Shown: positions 21,822 through 34,304 of the stretch, in pieces | Layout of the letters: every line of letters starts with the position of its first letter | Numbering within the stretch: the first letter of the stretch is position 1 | Assembly: GCA_002812745.2 (NCBI GenBank) | Contig: NCSJ02000181.1 | Span: 1-64,000 of the forward strand | Origin: Scytalidium lignicola | Lineage: Eukaryota > Ascomycota > Leotiomycetes | DNA: 64,000 bases | Direction of reading: 5' to 3' | Program-made: the position numbers and the translations under genes | Notes under the pieces: generated by a model | What the model was told of the DNA's origin: nothing | The model's database searches: none | Seen by the model: the letters and a program-made list of their open reading frames with translations, nothing else

Positions 21822-22399
21822 TACTTAATATGATTCAGGATAATTTGAATCAATTATCCTATTATCAATAATCTTTTTATTATTCTATTTAAAATGATGT
21901 TTAAGTTTCTCCTGTTTGATATTTAAATCATGTGGATATAAAGTCATTAGTAATAAATATAATTGTTGTTATTTACATTAATCATATGCTCAGAGTTATC
22001 AAATTAGAGCAACTTATTATTTGTTCTTTAAATGATGGCCAAGACTTAATATCAATCGAATTGTAAGTAAAATAACAATTAGTCTTATGGCTGTGAATAG
22101 TAAAGGATATGTTAACATCATAAAGCTTTACAAGCTTATGAGCCTTATTAATTAAGGTATCCTTCCTTTTACTAAATCTTTTATTCTGTCTTTTTTATGT
22201 TTTAACATTCATAATTAATAAGAGGTATATATTTTTCTTTGAAGATTAAAAGAGTAACAAATAATATACTTTTAAATAAATAAGTTTGACTTAAGTTTAG
22301 AATTGATTAGAGTTATGCAGAAATTAAGGGTTTTGAAATCTAAGTTTTAAGGGATCAATTCTGAATCCTCATATTAATAAGAGTGCTAAAAGAGGTTAT
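21822..22399 (-). repeat. Right arm of long inverted repeat
   Basis: This is the inverted partner of 15,780-16,354. Outer-end similarity fades at AGAGTGCTAAAAGAGG near 22,380-22,396, and inner-end similarity fades at TACTTAATATGATTCAGGA near 21,823. No target-site duplication is evident beside either arm. Confidence 0.8.
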
Positions 22400-23103
22400 T
22401 GTAAGACTTAAATTTAGATTACTCCTTTTACNTTTTTCAAAAAAAANGAGTATGTTTGCTAATAACATATTACCTAGACTAAAATTATATAAGAGTTTGA
22501 CCACATTATACTTCTATACATATAAGGATGTTATAAAAGGCTTTTACATTATGACAAGTGATAAACTAATGATTTCATAAATTAAGTTAGCTTAAAACAA
22601 CATCAAATAATACATAGTATTTTGATTTAGCTACAAAACTCTCGTTTACATAAGGTGTAAAAGCCTTTTCTAACACCTTTATACCAAAGTAATTAAGAAG
22701 ATAGCTCTTAACTTTAACTTAAGAAGACAAAATTATATAACAAAGTTATAAGAGAATCTCCAAAGATGTAATTTCGAAGATAATAGAACAATCAATAAGA
22801 TTAGTATACTTAAGAACATTCTGGAAGTCAGGATAAAGTAGTAAAGCCATGAGTTATATCTAATTAAACAAGCAAATACTTGATAAGCATATGTGTAGAA
22901 CATTCTAGAACAAGCAATTAAGGAAGATAAATAAGAGCTAAGTGATCATTTTTCTACTATATAGTAAGTTGTAATCAAGGTCTTGAAAATACAAAGTAAA
23001 AGTATTCTTACTGAAATCCTCTTTACCTTAATCAAATAAGAGTAAAGATAGAAGAAAACCTTAGTACAATAAATACATTATCCTAAATGACAAATGACTA
23101 AGC
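22400..23103. other. AT-rich spacer downstream of the AAA relic
   Basis: It contains N characters next to A and T runs near 22,432-22,447. I see no gene or clear repeat. Confidence 0.35.
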
Positions 23104-25560
23104 TTAAGGTTGGTTAAACCAACTTACCTCTTTAAAATTATCCTTAAACTCCTTACTTACATCAATGACAGTCTTTAAATGAGAATAAGATATTAAAGCT
23201 CTTTCTTGAACTGTTAAGGCATGTACTACCCTCATGATATTCTTAATCTAAAAGATATAGTCATCAGTATAAGTTTTTAGGTAATACTTTTATAAAATAG
23301 AAATTTACTTGTTAACTATTCAGATTATGCTCTGTTAATTTATGAAGTTATGTAACATTACATTTTACATCTCTGTTAACTATTATAACTCTTTTTAAGA
23401 ACTGGTTCTAAATCTCCATCCTTGTATTCTTATCTAAATATAAATACTTAAGTCTAAGGTATATTTAACTTTAGACAACCTTATCAAAGTTATTAACCTA
23501 ATTAGTAATAAAGAGTAAAATTCCTTGATAATACTTTAACAAGTATAAAAACACAAAGACTTAGGAATTGTAAGTATAGTCAAGGTTATACTGTTGTAAA
23601 TAGATGTCAACTTCATCTAAGAGAAGTATAACTTTCTAGTGATCAACAAGCTTTAAAATAAAGAAAAGGGCTTTTTCAAGTTTTTTTAGATTATTATCCA
23701 ATTCACCTGTAAATATCTATAAGAATTAGTACAAATAATAGTCTTATAATAGAGATTTACTATATATAACAATCTTTAAAGGTATTCTAATAATGCTTTA
23801 ACAATTAGTATCTTGTTAACCTTAAGCAACCTATTATCACTTGTGTTAATCTTCTTTGGATAGATATACTTGCTGAAATCATACTAGAAAAGTATTGTCA
23901 AACCTTGGCCTTTCCCTTTTACAAAGTCATCAAAAGAATGATCAATTACTTAGTTCATATATGATATTATGAACACTTGGATAAGCTTCTTCTGTTAGGC
24001 ATTAATAACAAGATAATCAAGAAGTGAAGGATTCCAGTTAATATCAACAAGGTTAATAATAGCAAATTCTACTGTACACAAGAAAATCAACAACATAATC
24101 AGCATAGTCTAATAAAAAAAAGTCTTTTACACTATAACTTATTAGTCAGGCTAAATCTTAGTATAGTTGGACTGTATAGCAAGAAGTCCTCTTCCTTTAA
24201 TTAGTCATCATCAACATGTCTCATTTTACCTTTGCTTGTCTTATTGCTTAATAGATTGTCTTATAGATTAATGAAACCAGATTTATACAAGTACTTATTT
24301 ATTATACTTGTGATGGTTAGCCTAACATAATTAAGGTTTATTTGTCAAAAGAAAATAAGGTTGATTATAATTTTACTATTAACAAATATCATAACTAGTT
24401 TTTCATCTTGTATCTAGAACATTATACTATTGTAGTAATAGTAATAGTAAGAGGCCTTGGTTAAGGTATAAAATTTGTGATTATAAACAATAAGATCATT
24501 CTTGATCTTCTTAGCATTTTGATGGTATATAAGAGGGAAAACATTAAGAGAGTTGATTAGTTTTAATCTATGAAACTTTAAAATCCTAATTTTGATTTTA
24601 ACTTTACTAAATGCTTTACCATCAAAATCTAAGTAATACCTTTTAATATAAAAATATTCAATATCATCTTTTATAATTTTCATTTTACTAAAATTATATC
24701 AGAAACATTTAAGTTTCTTAGTATTAAGACAAGTAAAGTAAACTATTATATTTAACTTGAAGAGAAACAAAAGAAGATTAAATATAATCTCTTTGATCTT
24801 TAGAAGTCTAACAAGTTACTTAACTATAATATTATAAGTTCTCTTGATGTAGTCAATCAAGAAGTCCAGATATAAGTAGTTGATGTTGTTCATTATAATA
24901 TTCTAATACTCTTCTAGCTTAAGAAAATAGTAATATAATATGTTCTATTTAATTTAAGTATAAGTTAACTTTAAGAATAAATACTAAAAGTTTTAAATTT
25001 GACAAAACTAGAAATACCTTTAACTTATCTTCTTAAAAAGAAATCCTCTTAATATCTTTTAGAATTAACTTAAGCACTTCTTATAATAATACTGATTTAA
25101 TCTTAATATAGAATGTAACTATACTGGTTTTCTTATTTAACAAGTCTAAATTAATTATAACAGATTAGTATAAAGATTAATACTTTTACTAATGTATTTA
25201 TAATCTACTAACATGTATTTGTCTAACTTATTTGATATTTCTGATGACCTTAAGCTCTTGACAATGTCTTACATACAAGATCTAAGGTTTTATCTACACA
25301 GATTAGCCTTGTTATTTATAATTAGCATAGCTAAGAACATACACATTATCAACCTTCTTAACCTTATGCTTAGAAGCTTAAGCTAACTCTAGCTCTAAGG
25401 TGTTGAAGTCAACAACTTCAAAAACTTCTGCTAAGNTTTTTTTTTTTTTATAAGCTTTAAGAAGAGCTTTTCAAGATCTTCAACTGTAATTGAAGGAGAA
25501 GTTATCTTAACTTACTCATCATTAAATGTAATAACAGTTAGTTAACTTAAACTCTTTAGT
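23104..25560 (-). pseudogene. RIP-degraded AAA+ ATPase with DUF7025-type N-terminal domain
   Basis: Read on the minus strand from about 25,560. An N-terminal region near 25,350-25,500 reads ITVEDLEKLFLKLI and AEVFEVVDFNTLELELA. A domain at 24,683-24,414 (YLDFDGKAF, ILKFHRLKLINSLNVFPLIY) has the order of the fungal DUF7025 domain. The AAA core follows: a Walker B segment VILLLDEVDIYLQQYNLDYT at about 23,635-23,575; the following LLFITN and NNFDKVV (sensor 1 and arginine-finger region, now with stops); YLDKNTRMEI; and a C-terminal helical part HALTVQERALISYSHLKTVI ending in FKEVSWFNQP and TAA at 23,106-23,104. The P-loop, expected near 23,780-23,900, is not recognisable. Stops and lost arginines and prolines fit C-to-T/G-to-A mutation. 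Such proteins are large fungal ATPases of unknown substrate. Not functional. Confidence 0.8.
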
Positions 25561-26390
25561 AGTATGTTTGATGAAGGTCTATGTTAAGTTATCTTGTTTA
25601 AGGTTATTATTAATGCAAATGGTTGGTAAGTAATCTTGTAATGTAAAGATATATACAAAGTTAATAAGCTTACTTATTAAGNTTTTTTTATAATGAAAGC
25701 TTTAAAAGTTATTTGAACAATTAAAGGGAATTAAGATAAGATAATAGTTGAATAAGAGGGGATATACATACTCTTATATACTTATCTATTCTCAAGTGAA
25801 GACTTAACAAGGAAATCTAACTTTGGATGTTAGATTAAAGGAGTTCTTCATTCCTTAGACAAACTAATAGTTTAAGATTGTATGAATGTAGGTTAATCTC
25901 TTGAATAGTCTAAATAGCTTTATCAATTCATCATACAAGCAATACAAACAAATAACATAAGATATTGAGTAGAAATTTAGCATAATAATTACATTTTCTA
26001 CATAGTATATACTTAGTACATTGTTTATATTAAAGTTAGTCATAAGATAAGGGGAATTAACAGTATACTATAGTATAATATGTTAGACCTTTGATCAAAG
26101 ATTCCTTGATTAGTCTAATCATATAAACAAGTTAAGGAGATATAAGACATTGATAGTATTGATGTTACTTGTTATAGGATAAAGTGTTGATAAGTAATAA
26201 TTATATAATTCTCCAAGAATACAAGCAGTTAGACTATTGCCTTTTCTATATAATAGCTTGGATGTAAGATGTTATTGATAGAGTAAGTGTATAAGCATAA
26301 CATAAGTCTTTAAAAGAGTTAGTAAAAGGATATTGATTGAAGCCTTGGTAACATGTACTTTAAGACTATATAATTATCCTAACTAAATTA
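25561..26390. other. AT-rich, no gene recognised
   Basis: Presumably the former upstream region of the AAA ATPase. N characters lie before T runs at 25,436 and 25,682. No structured repeat. Confidence 0.35.
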
Positions 26391-26391
26391 C

Positions 26392-26570
26392 CACCNTTTT
26401 TCCTACTTTCTTTTTACCTTTTTCTTAATTTCTTTCTACTTTTTTCTTAATTTCTTTTTACCNTTTTTCTTAATTTCTTTCTACCNTTTTTCTTAATTTC
26501 TCTTTACCTTTTTCTTAATATCNTTTTTACCNTTTTTCCTACTTTCNTTTTTACCTTCTATTAATTTGCT
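26392..26570 (+). repeat. 22-bp polypyrimidine tandem array
   Basis: Units of the type TACCTTTTTCTTAATTTCTT repeat about seven times. Several units contain an N before the T run and are then one base longer than their neighbours. The plus strand is almost free of G. A purine-rich array of similar style lies at 28,830-28,925. Confidence 0.75.
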
Positions 26571-26796
26571 ATTAACCTTTAGTATAGGCTAGGATTCTCT
26601 TAAGACTGATAAAGCTTAGAACAGAATTGTTAAAGTTATCAAGGAGATCAAAGAATTTAGAAGGTTGACTAGTTGTCAAGACTAGAAATGTTCAAAGGTT
26701 GTTGATATGTTAAAATCTATTATATAACTTTTTAATAAATCCAAATGTTATAATGAATTTTTACATAGTATCCTTAGTAAATTCAGTCTTATATAT

Positions 26797-28080
26797 ATAA
26801 TGTTATATGTTGTGGCTCTTAGAAAAGTTAAAGCTGTTAACATGACAAATAACAATTATCATGGCTTATTTTGCAGAATCCAAGAGAATAAGGATAGTCT
26901 TAAGTTAAAGGATTCTGTTTTTAAAGCCCTTGTTATTAGTTATATTATACTTGATTCTCTTGATAGTAATGTTTCTTTTTCTTCAATGATATAGATGTAA
27001 TTGATGTAAATTAAAGCTATTACATATGATGGTTAAACAATCTCAAAAACGAATATAAAGCTTAACTGAGCCTTAACTTCTAGAGTAGATATTAAGTATA
27101 AGTATAACAATTTGGTTATAATAATGTTATTGATTTGATTATATTTAGAATCTAATACTAATATTCTTCATGAATTCTCATTTGAATATGCTTTAACAGT
27201 TTCATTACAATTAACAAGTCTTAGTAAAAACTATTATAAACTTGATCTTAAAGATGTTATAAATGTTATTAACAAGATTATAAGTTAAATGTAGTTAATT
27301 AATTTATATGATGACAACATCTATCAACTGTTTGTTATTATTCTTATCTTATGGAACTTGCAAGATTAACTTATCTTAATATGTTAAAAAATGTAATATT
27401 CTTTTTATCCAATTCCTGAATTATCATTCTAATTCTTATCCTAATGTTCTTAATACTCCTTATGTACACTTTGTTATATATACTACTCAGAGAGACTTAG
27501 TAGTAATGAAGTACTATTTATTATTTTAAGGAATGATTATCAATTTACTATCCTTCTTAGTTCTTATACTTCTTATACTATCAAGATATTCGCTGTTAGA
27601 AGTATTATTAACAGGCTTTTCAAAAATTCAAATTATCCTTTTACAATTATAAATGTTAATAATGATTGTAATAGTATTTTCTAGAGGTATCATAAGGGTA
27701 TTGTCCAAGATTATCCACTTTAAGTTATAATTACAATTGTGAAAGTTTGTCTAAATAAAAGTTTAGAAATTATAAAGATATATTTTGAGTTAAGAGATAT
27801 TATTCTACCTTTTCCTCATATTCCTTTATAAGTTCATTGTTTGTAAAGTTAATAACTTTAATCTTCTTAACTTTCCTTATAATCTAAATGATATAGATAA
27901 TGCTTATATCCTGAAACTATCAATAGTATACTTATTAAATCAATGATAATATATTATATTGCTTTTTAATCTTAAGATGAAAGTAAACATATTACTTATT
28001 ATAATATGTTTAGAAAATCAAAGGTTTACATATCCTATGACAACTTACATATCTTATTTATAAATTGTCTACTTTAATCT
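26797..28080 (+). pseudogene. Coding relic of about 400 codons, unrecognised
   Basis: Plus-strand translation stays coherent over more than a kilobase with stops and a few frame changes. The intact start piece, 26,800-26,994, contains NNNYHGLFCRIQENKDSLKL. Later segments read HEFSFEYALTVSLQLTSLSK, LDLKDVINVINKII, NLYDDNIYQLFVIILILWNL, NTPYVHFVIYTTQRDLVVMK and ILPFPHIPL. Stops fall mostly at presumed CAG, CAA and CGA codons. The helical repeats and length suggest a sizeable host gene or a transposon ORF. I do not recognise a family. It is bracketed by the polypyrimidine array at 26.4 kb and the polypurine array at 28.8 kb. Confidence 0.45.
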
Positions 28081-31000
28081 TTATATATATATTAATATTT
28101 CTGCTTGTACAATTAACTTGTAAGAGGATAAGGTCATTTGAGCAACTATTGACAGTAGTGGATTATAAAGGTTATATTGCAAATATCATTTGAGTTAAAT
28201 ACTTGTTAGGCTAGAAAACTAGGTTATTACAGTTACTAAGAGTAAAATGTTATTTCTTAGTTGTTACTTAATGTTCAAAATGTATAGTATTGATGATGAA
28301 GTTATTTATTTACAAACTTTGACCTTAGGCAAGGCTAAAAATGCTAGATGATTTACTATTATCAGATTAGCTTAATAAGGGTTTTGAAAGTAGACTAATG
28401 TATTTTTCAGGCTTTAATGCTATCAAGCATTTATTCAGGTCTTGTACTTATGTACTTATACTTAGCCTTGATTAGTAATGTTCTAAAAAACTATAATTTA
28501 AGATGAGAATTTTTTTTACATTGAAAAATCTACAAATCAGGATAAGTCATAATTAAATTTAAAGAGCTTCATAAAATGATAACAATTAACAATAACATGT
28601 AATGAGATCTTATAATGTCTTTAAACAAAATATATTTCACTTTACTATGTATAAGTTAACATATAAATTGATTATTATTTAAAATATAATATAAGATGAT
28701 TAATTCTAAACTAAGTAATAATGATGTATTTAAAAACTATATTATTATATTACATTGTTGATAACTTTAAATTATTTCAAGTATTACTTCTTGAGCNTTT
28801 TATTAGTCTGATTCTATAGTAAAGCTAGTTTCTTGAAAAGAGGAGAAAGTAAGAAGAAAGTAAGGGAAAAGTAAGAAGAAAGTAAAAGGAAAGTAAGAAG
28901 AAAGTAAAAAAGAAAGTAAGAAGNAAAAGACAAGACAAGACTAAATGATTACAAACAATATTAATACTCTTCTTATATATTAATAAAAGATCTTAGATGT
29001 TTATAAGTTTTCTTTCTTTACGTTGATCTTAGCCATAGTATAAAGAGCTTATTAAAGTGAAATAATTATGTTATTTCCTTTATTTTCTCATATTACTCAT
29101 TGCTCTTCTCTTCACTGATTGTTTAACTAAATAAGGTAATTATATTTTTCATAATACCTTGTCTTTGTAACTCATTAACCTCTTAAATCTTATATATACT
29201 TTTTGTTATCCTCAAAGATGTTAGAAGACAATGTAACTTTATAATCTCTTTGTTTGCTTAACTCTTTCTCTAACCTTTATAAAGTTAATCAGGTTATAAA
29301 CAACAATAAATAGTTTTCAACATTGATACTTTAACACTCATCAAGTTACTTTATATCAGATATCTCTTTTACTTCCTTTAATGTTATCCTTACTTTATAA
29401 TACTAAGAAGTAACAGCTTAAAAGGTTTTTAAGATTATAACTGATTTCAATGACATTTATCTAATTTGCAAATTTATTCCTTTTGAAGATGAAATTATTC
29501 TTTGCTTATTATTAACTAGTTGTTTACTAAGTCTACTTAAGGCTTTTTAAAGTATACTTTGTAAAACTAGATATAACGAATTACTTTATAACAATAAATT
29601 AAAGATTGTAAAAGAGATAGTTCATTTGCTAAGACTAGTAAGTTAACTTCTCTTAGTCTAGGACAAGAATTAGATTTCACAAGATATAATTACAATGAAT
29701 ACATTTACAATTGCTGAAGAATTAAATATTAAAATGTTTATAATATTTTACAAGATTACCTTTTATTCTTAAATAAATTTTACTCTAAGGTATAGAGATA
29801 ATAATACTTCTAAGCTCCTTAATAAGTTATTTAATTGTTGTAATAACCTTATTCTATATTATCAAGTACTTAAGACCTTATAGGAGAGATAAGAATCAGT
29901 TAAGAAGGTAAGTTTATCATTTTGAAATAAGAGTAGATTACTAACTCTATTATAATTATTAAAAGGTTAATACCTTTTAACAGATTAGATAATATCTAAT
30001 ATCCTTTTTAACAAAGTCTTATCTTATCCTGTTGATAAATTATTATTTTTATTAAATCTAATCTAATAAATGTCTACAGAACATAATATCAGATGAATGC
30101 TCAGATGATTTACAATCCTGGATATACAATAAAAATACAATGTTATACAAGTTATAAATGTTAATTGAAATAATTCTTTCTTAAGAGTATTTCATTTGTT
30201 AAACTATATCAAAGGCAATAATGTAATAGACTTAACAAGGTTAATAATGAATATAATTAATGACCTTTTCTTATATCTCTTTGTTGTTAATTAGCTTGAT
30301 CTTCTTAGAAGTTAACAAATGAGGAAAATTGGTGAAGTATAGTTTGCCTTGTATAATAAAGTTAAGGTGTGTTGTATTACAGATCATACATTATTACTAT
30401 ATATATTAGAACTTGCAAGAGTATATTATTTAAGCACTTCTATATCTACTACATTATTTCATCTAATATTTAACAGATTTTTATTCAACTTAAGAATGTT
30501 AACTCTGTAATAGCTTTAAGCCTTATGCTAGAGAAGGTCAGATTTCAACTAAAGTAACTATGCCTTGTTTAAGCAATTATTAATCTAAAGGACAACTTTA
30601 TTATTATATAAACTTATACAGAGAAGTAATCTATACTTCTATATCTACCTTGAATTGTTTATACACTATCTTGGTCAAAATATAAGTTAGATAAGCTGTA
30701 TAAAGCCTTTGGATATATATACTTTTATAATATTAAAAGAAATCCTTATACTAAGATGTTAGAACAAGAGCAAATGATTAGGAAAGATGATTAAGAGACT
30801 TAAGTTAAGTATAATCAGTTAAGTAAGTTCTTTGTACTATCATTTTAGCAAGATTTCAAGTATAACTTTTATATTAGTTAAAAGTTTAAATTAAATTAAT
30901 TATTTATCTTTAACAAAATTTTCTAACATAAAATTAAGACAAAAAGTGACAAAGCCTAGTAGTGTACAACTAATCAAGTTATATATAGTCAAGTAACATT

Positions 31001-33530
31001 CTTAAAAGTTGGATTCTTTAGTATATACTAATGATATAAACTCAAAGCTACTTCTTTTATCAAAATCATCATTAAAAGTCAAAGTCCACCTTAAATACAT
31101 GTATACTGACAATAGTATAAAGAAGAGTATTATAGAAATAAAGGTAAAAGAATCTTGATTAACATATAAGTTGATCATGTTCTACCATTTATCTAACAAA
31201 ACAATAAGCTTAAAAGTAATAAAAGTAATATTTAAAGAATAAGCTTTTCAAGTATATTCATTAGTAAACAGAGAATTTGATTAAGACTAATTAATATACT
31301 AATATTATAATTGAAATACATATATTTAACTTTTCTAACTTTGACTCATTTTGTTTATCTATATTTTGTATATTCATATACCTTTTTTTAGTCAATGTTA
31401 TTTTTAAATGTAAGTAAAATCAAGGTTCTCATTAAGGTTAAGCTAAATTAATCACATACTATAATATGAGTAATCTACGTTTGAACCCTTGTTAGTCTTC
31501 TTCAAGAGCTTCTTGTAATTATGTCTTGAGTTAAGTAATAAGCAGAGCATATCATTTAATGTACAAATGATATCTGTTATGATTTATACAGGTTATGAAG
31601 AACTTACAAGTCTAACAAAGAGTTATTTAAAACTATCTAACGATTTTGTAAGGTAGTATTTCATATAACTCTCTTCCTTTTATGTTATTGCTCAAGCTTA
31701 GCCTTACCTCACTCAGTTTATCTCTACAAGTAAGCTTATCTCCAAAGAGGTTTATGTTACCTAATATACTTATCAGTAATAAATTACTCAAGTACAAATT
31801 AATCAACCCTTTAATGTTCACATTGTAAATTGTACTTCTTCTCCTTTTGTTATATTATTATATTCTTTATAATAAAGACTAAAAAAGCAAATGTTGTTAA
31901 TAACCATCTTATTAAAGATAAACTAGTTACCTTTTGTCATTAATTTAAATTATCTTAAGTATATCTAGATATAATTAAATCATTTATTATTGTCAAGGAG
32001 GTTTTCTTCATAGAATTTAGCTTAAGTTAACTTAAGTCTTTGATAGTTTTATTATAATGCTAACTTATATACAAGATTTACTCTTGAATCTTATTTTTAC
32101 ATTATAAACCCTTTTAGTTACTTGAGTCTTTTACTTGTAAATCAATTCAAATACTCTTCTCCTCATAAATCTTTTTAACCTTAGATTTAAAGTTGTTTTA
32201 AATGACTTTGATATTAAGTTAATGATTCTTTTGATTGAACTAGTCATCNAAAAATGCATTAGATGTAAATATATAGAATATTATGTTTAAACTTGTTTTA
32301 CAAACAAGACTCAAAGTGATTATATCTTTGACTACCTTTGAAAATACTATTCTTAACATTTTATTTTAATCTAGTTTAGCTTCTTAAAGGGGAATTGAGT
32401 AAATATATTACCAGGTTAACTAGTAAATTCATAAAGAACTCATAAGACATGTTTATAATAATGTTAAAGGATTCTTCAAGTAATACTTTAAGGGGAAGAC
32501 ATAAACGAATATAGTAGAGGATATCTATAATAAGTTGATTTTATAATATACAGACAATTAGTAAAATAATTAGCCAAAGCTTTTAATACAAGATCTTTTT
32601 TTTTAAGTAGTTTATGAACTTTCAGGACAATTTTCTTAGTAGACTTAGTTGTAAATACTATACATCAATGAACAGAATACTAAAAGGCTTAAAGGCTAAT
32701 TAAAAGTTAAACATATTTCTTACTCCTTCTAATGTTACATTCTAAGCTAATAAGTACAACTAGTTAAATGTCCTTGTTATTAAAGAATACAAACAAAACC
32801 CTAATGAAGATCAAGTAATCAACATACTAGTATAGTTGACAGGGTATATGCATAAAGTATTTGGAAACCAGCTTGACTAGTAATTTATGCTTAATTTTAT
32901 GATATGTAGAAGTTTAATATACATTTGAATGTTTAACAGATCTGGTGTGTATAGCTTTAAGAGGTTTGATATCTATAAAGAGTTAGAGCAATTCATCAAG
33001 GTTATTGTAAGTTATACATTGATAATAAATACATAACTTAATCTGAACATGTTCATCAAGAGTAATAAGAATAATAAGTACATTATTATATAAGATACAA
33101 AAATCTACTTAGAAGAGCAGTTGATTACTTTGTAAAAGGTAGTTATTTACTAAGGAACAATATGTTATTAAAGAAGAAGAAGTAATTTGGTGAACTAAGA
33201 ATATATTATGAAGTTTACTTGGCCATCTAACAAAAAGCAGTAAGAAAGGAGGCTATTGAAATTGGTAAGGGAAAGAGGGGTTAAAAGGGTTAAAGGTATT
33301 GTTAAATAGTTTTATCATAAGCAAGTTTCTATTGATAAAAGCTTAGACATTGTTGAAAACTTATGAAATAACATGAAATTTGAACAATTATAAAAACTTC
33401 TTATTAATACCTCTTAAGTTGACAATAGTACAAAGTCTAACTGAGTAGATTCGAAGATGAAAAGCACTTTTTAAGAAAGGTTTAAGAGTAATATAAGATA
33501 CTTGACTAACCTTATAATCAATATAAGAAG
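28081..33530. other. RIP isochore, no gene recognised
   Basis: Very AT-rich, with stops in all frames. A purine array with units of about 22 bp (AGTAAGAAGAAAGTAAAAGG) lies at 28,830-28,925. The minus-strand piece 31,821-31,633 is open and reads GDKLTCRDKLSEVRLSLSNN, so a small relic may exist there. The sequence at 33,180-33,530 may hold the damaged N-terminus of the FunK1 relic. I recognise nothing else. Confidence 0.35.
30853..31105 (+). repeat. Dispersed direct repeat, copy 1
   Basis: About 245 bp match 41,679-41,913 in the same orientation, for example CAAGTTATATATAGTCAAGT against CAAGTTATATACAGTTTAAC, and GGATTCTTTAGTATATACTA against AGATTCTTTAGTACAAGATA. Differences are mainly transitions. 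This may be the same solo LTR or small element at two places. Confidence 0.65.
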
Positions 33531-33539
33531 TAGTTTGAT

Positions 33540-34304
33540 TTCCTCTTCTGAGCAAAAAAAGAAAACAAGATGAACAACTTGTAGTTGAGACTAGTCTTAT
33601 TAAGAGATCTAGATCTAATGATAGTTAATCTGTTCTTTAGAATATAGAGTAAAATACAAAAGAAGATGACTTACACAAGTTTAACACTCTTAATATTCAA
33701 GAACTGGATGTAGACAGTCTTACAGGTAAGGACAACAAGACATATGGTAATCATGTGCATTGTTGTCTAGTAGTTTTACTAGTTGGACGATTACTTTATT
33801 TATATAGATTTGTTAAAGAGCTTTTAAAAGCATTACACAATGTTATTACTGGTCACAGGTTACTTCTTGAGGTTAGCAGGATATTGCATTAGGACATTTC
33901 TGAAAACAATATCATTATTACTGAACCTGTTGCTAAAGGAGATCTGAGAGGAAGACTGATTAACCTTGATCTAGCAAAGGAGTTAGACAGTACACTGAGT
34001 AGAGCTAGTCACCGGACTGGCACCATGCAATTTATGGTAATCAAGGTGCTCCAAGGTAAGGGCTATACTTATTAGCATGATCTTGAGTCTTTTTTTCTAT
34101 GTCTTCATATGGATGTGCATTCGTTATGGCCATGAAGATGCAGATGGCAGGATGAGAAAGGCAAAGGAGAGAAGATCAAGGTTAATTATGACTAGTAGAT
34201 TATGTGGTTGGTATATAGGAATATATACTGAAATTGGATGGAATAAGCTGGGTGATATGGATAAGAATAAGTTTGAAGATATCATGGCAGAGTTTGCATT
34301 GTAG
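33540..34304 (+). pseudogene. RIP-degraded FunK1-type protein kinase, C-terminal half
   Basis: Plus-strand frame. A basic linker (KKRKQDEQLVVETSLIKRSR, near 33,555-33,615) leads into the kinase core. The catalytic loop reads LH-stop-DISENNIIITEPV (Asp codon at 33,893; the HRD arginine is now TAG). The metal-binding motif reads RLINLDLAKELDS (Asp codon at 33,968). Then come the FunK1 hallmarks RTGTMQFMVIKVLQGKGYTY and, after a TAG at 34,073, HDLESFFYVFIWMCI, followed by a tail ending in MAEFAL and TAG at 34,302-34,304. The frame slips by one in a run of seven T at 34,090-34,096, where six would keep frame. FunK1 kinases form large fungal families of mostly unknown role. The N-lobe, perhaps from 33,180, is not readable. 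Confidence 0.85.

Larger units (their letters stand above)
15780..22399. mobile_element. 6.6-kb block bounded by long inverted repeats and filled with minisatellites
   Basis: The two ends, 15,780-16,354 and 21,822-22,399, are inverted copies of one ~577-bp sequence, diverged mainly by transitions. Between them I find no coding relic. Instead there are arrays with 14-bp units (about 16.37, 18.77 and 20.77 kb), a 17-bp array (20.02-20.49 kb), a ~70-bp palindromic array (19.19-19.69 kb) and a ~42-bp repeat (17.81 kb). The structure fits either a non-autonomous element with long terminal inverted repeats or two opposed solo copies of some repeat. No transposase or certain target-site duplication was found. 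Calling it a mobile element is inference. Confidence 0.35.

Noticed and set aside
22383..22580. 65-codon ORF near the right inverted-repeat arm
   Set aside because: It overlaps the arm end and contains two N characters beside homopolymers; no protein-like signal.
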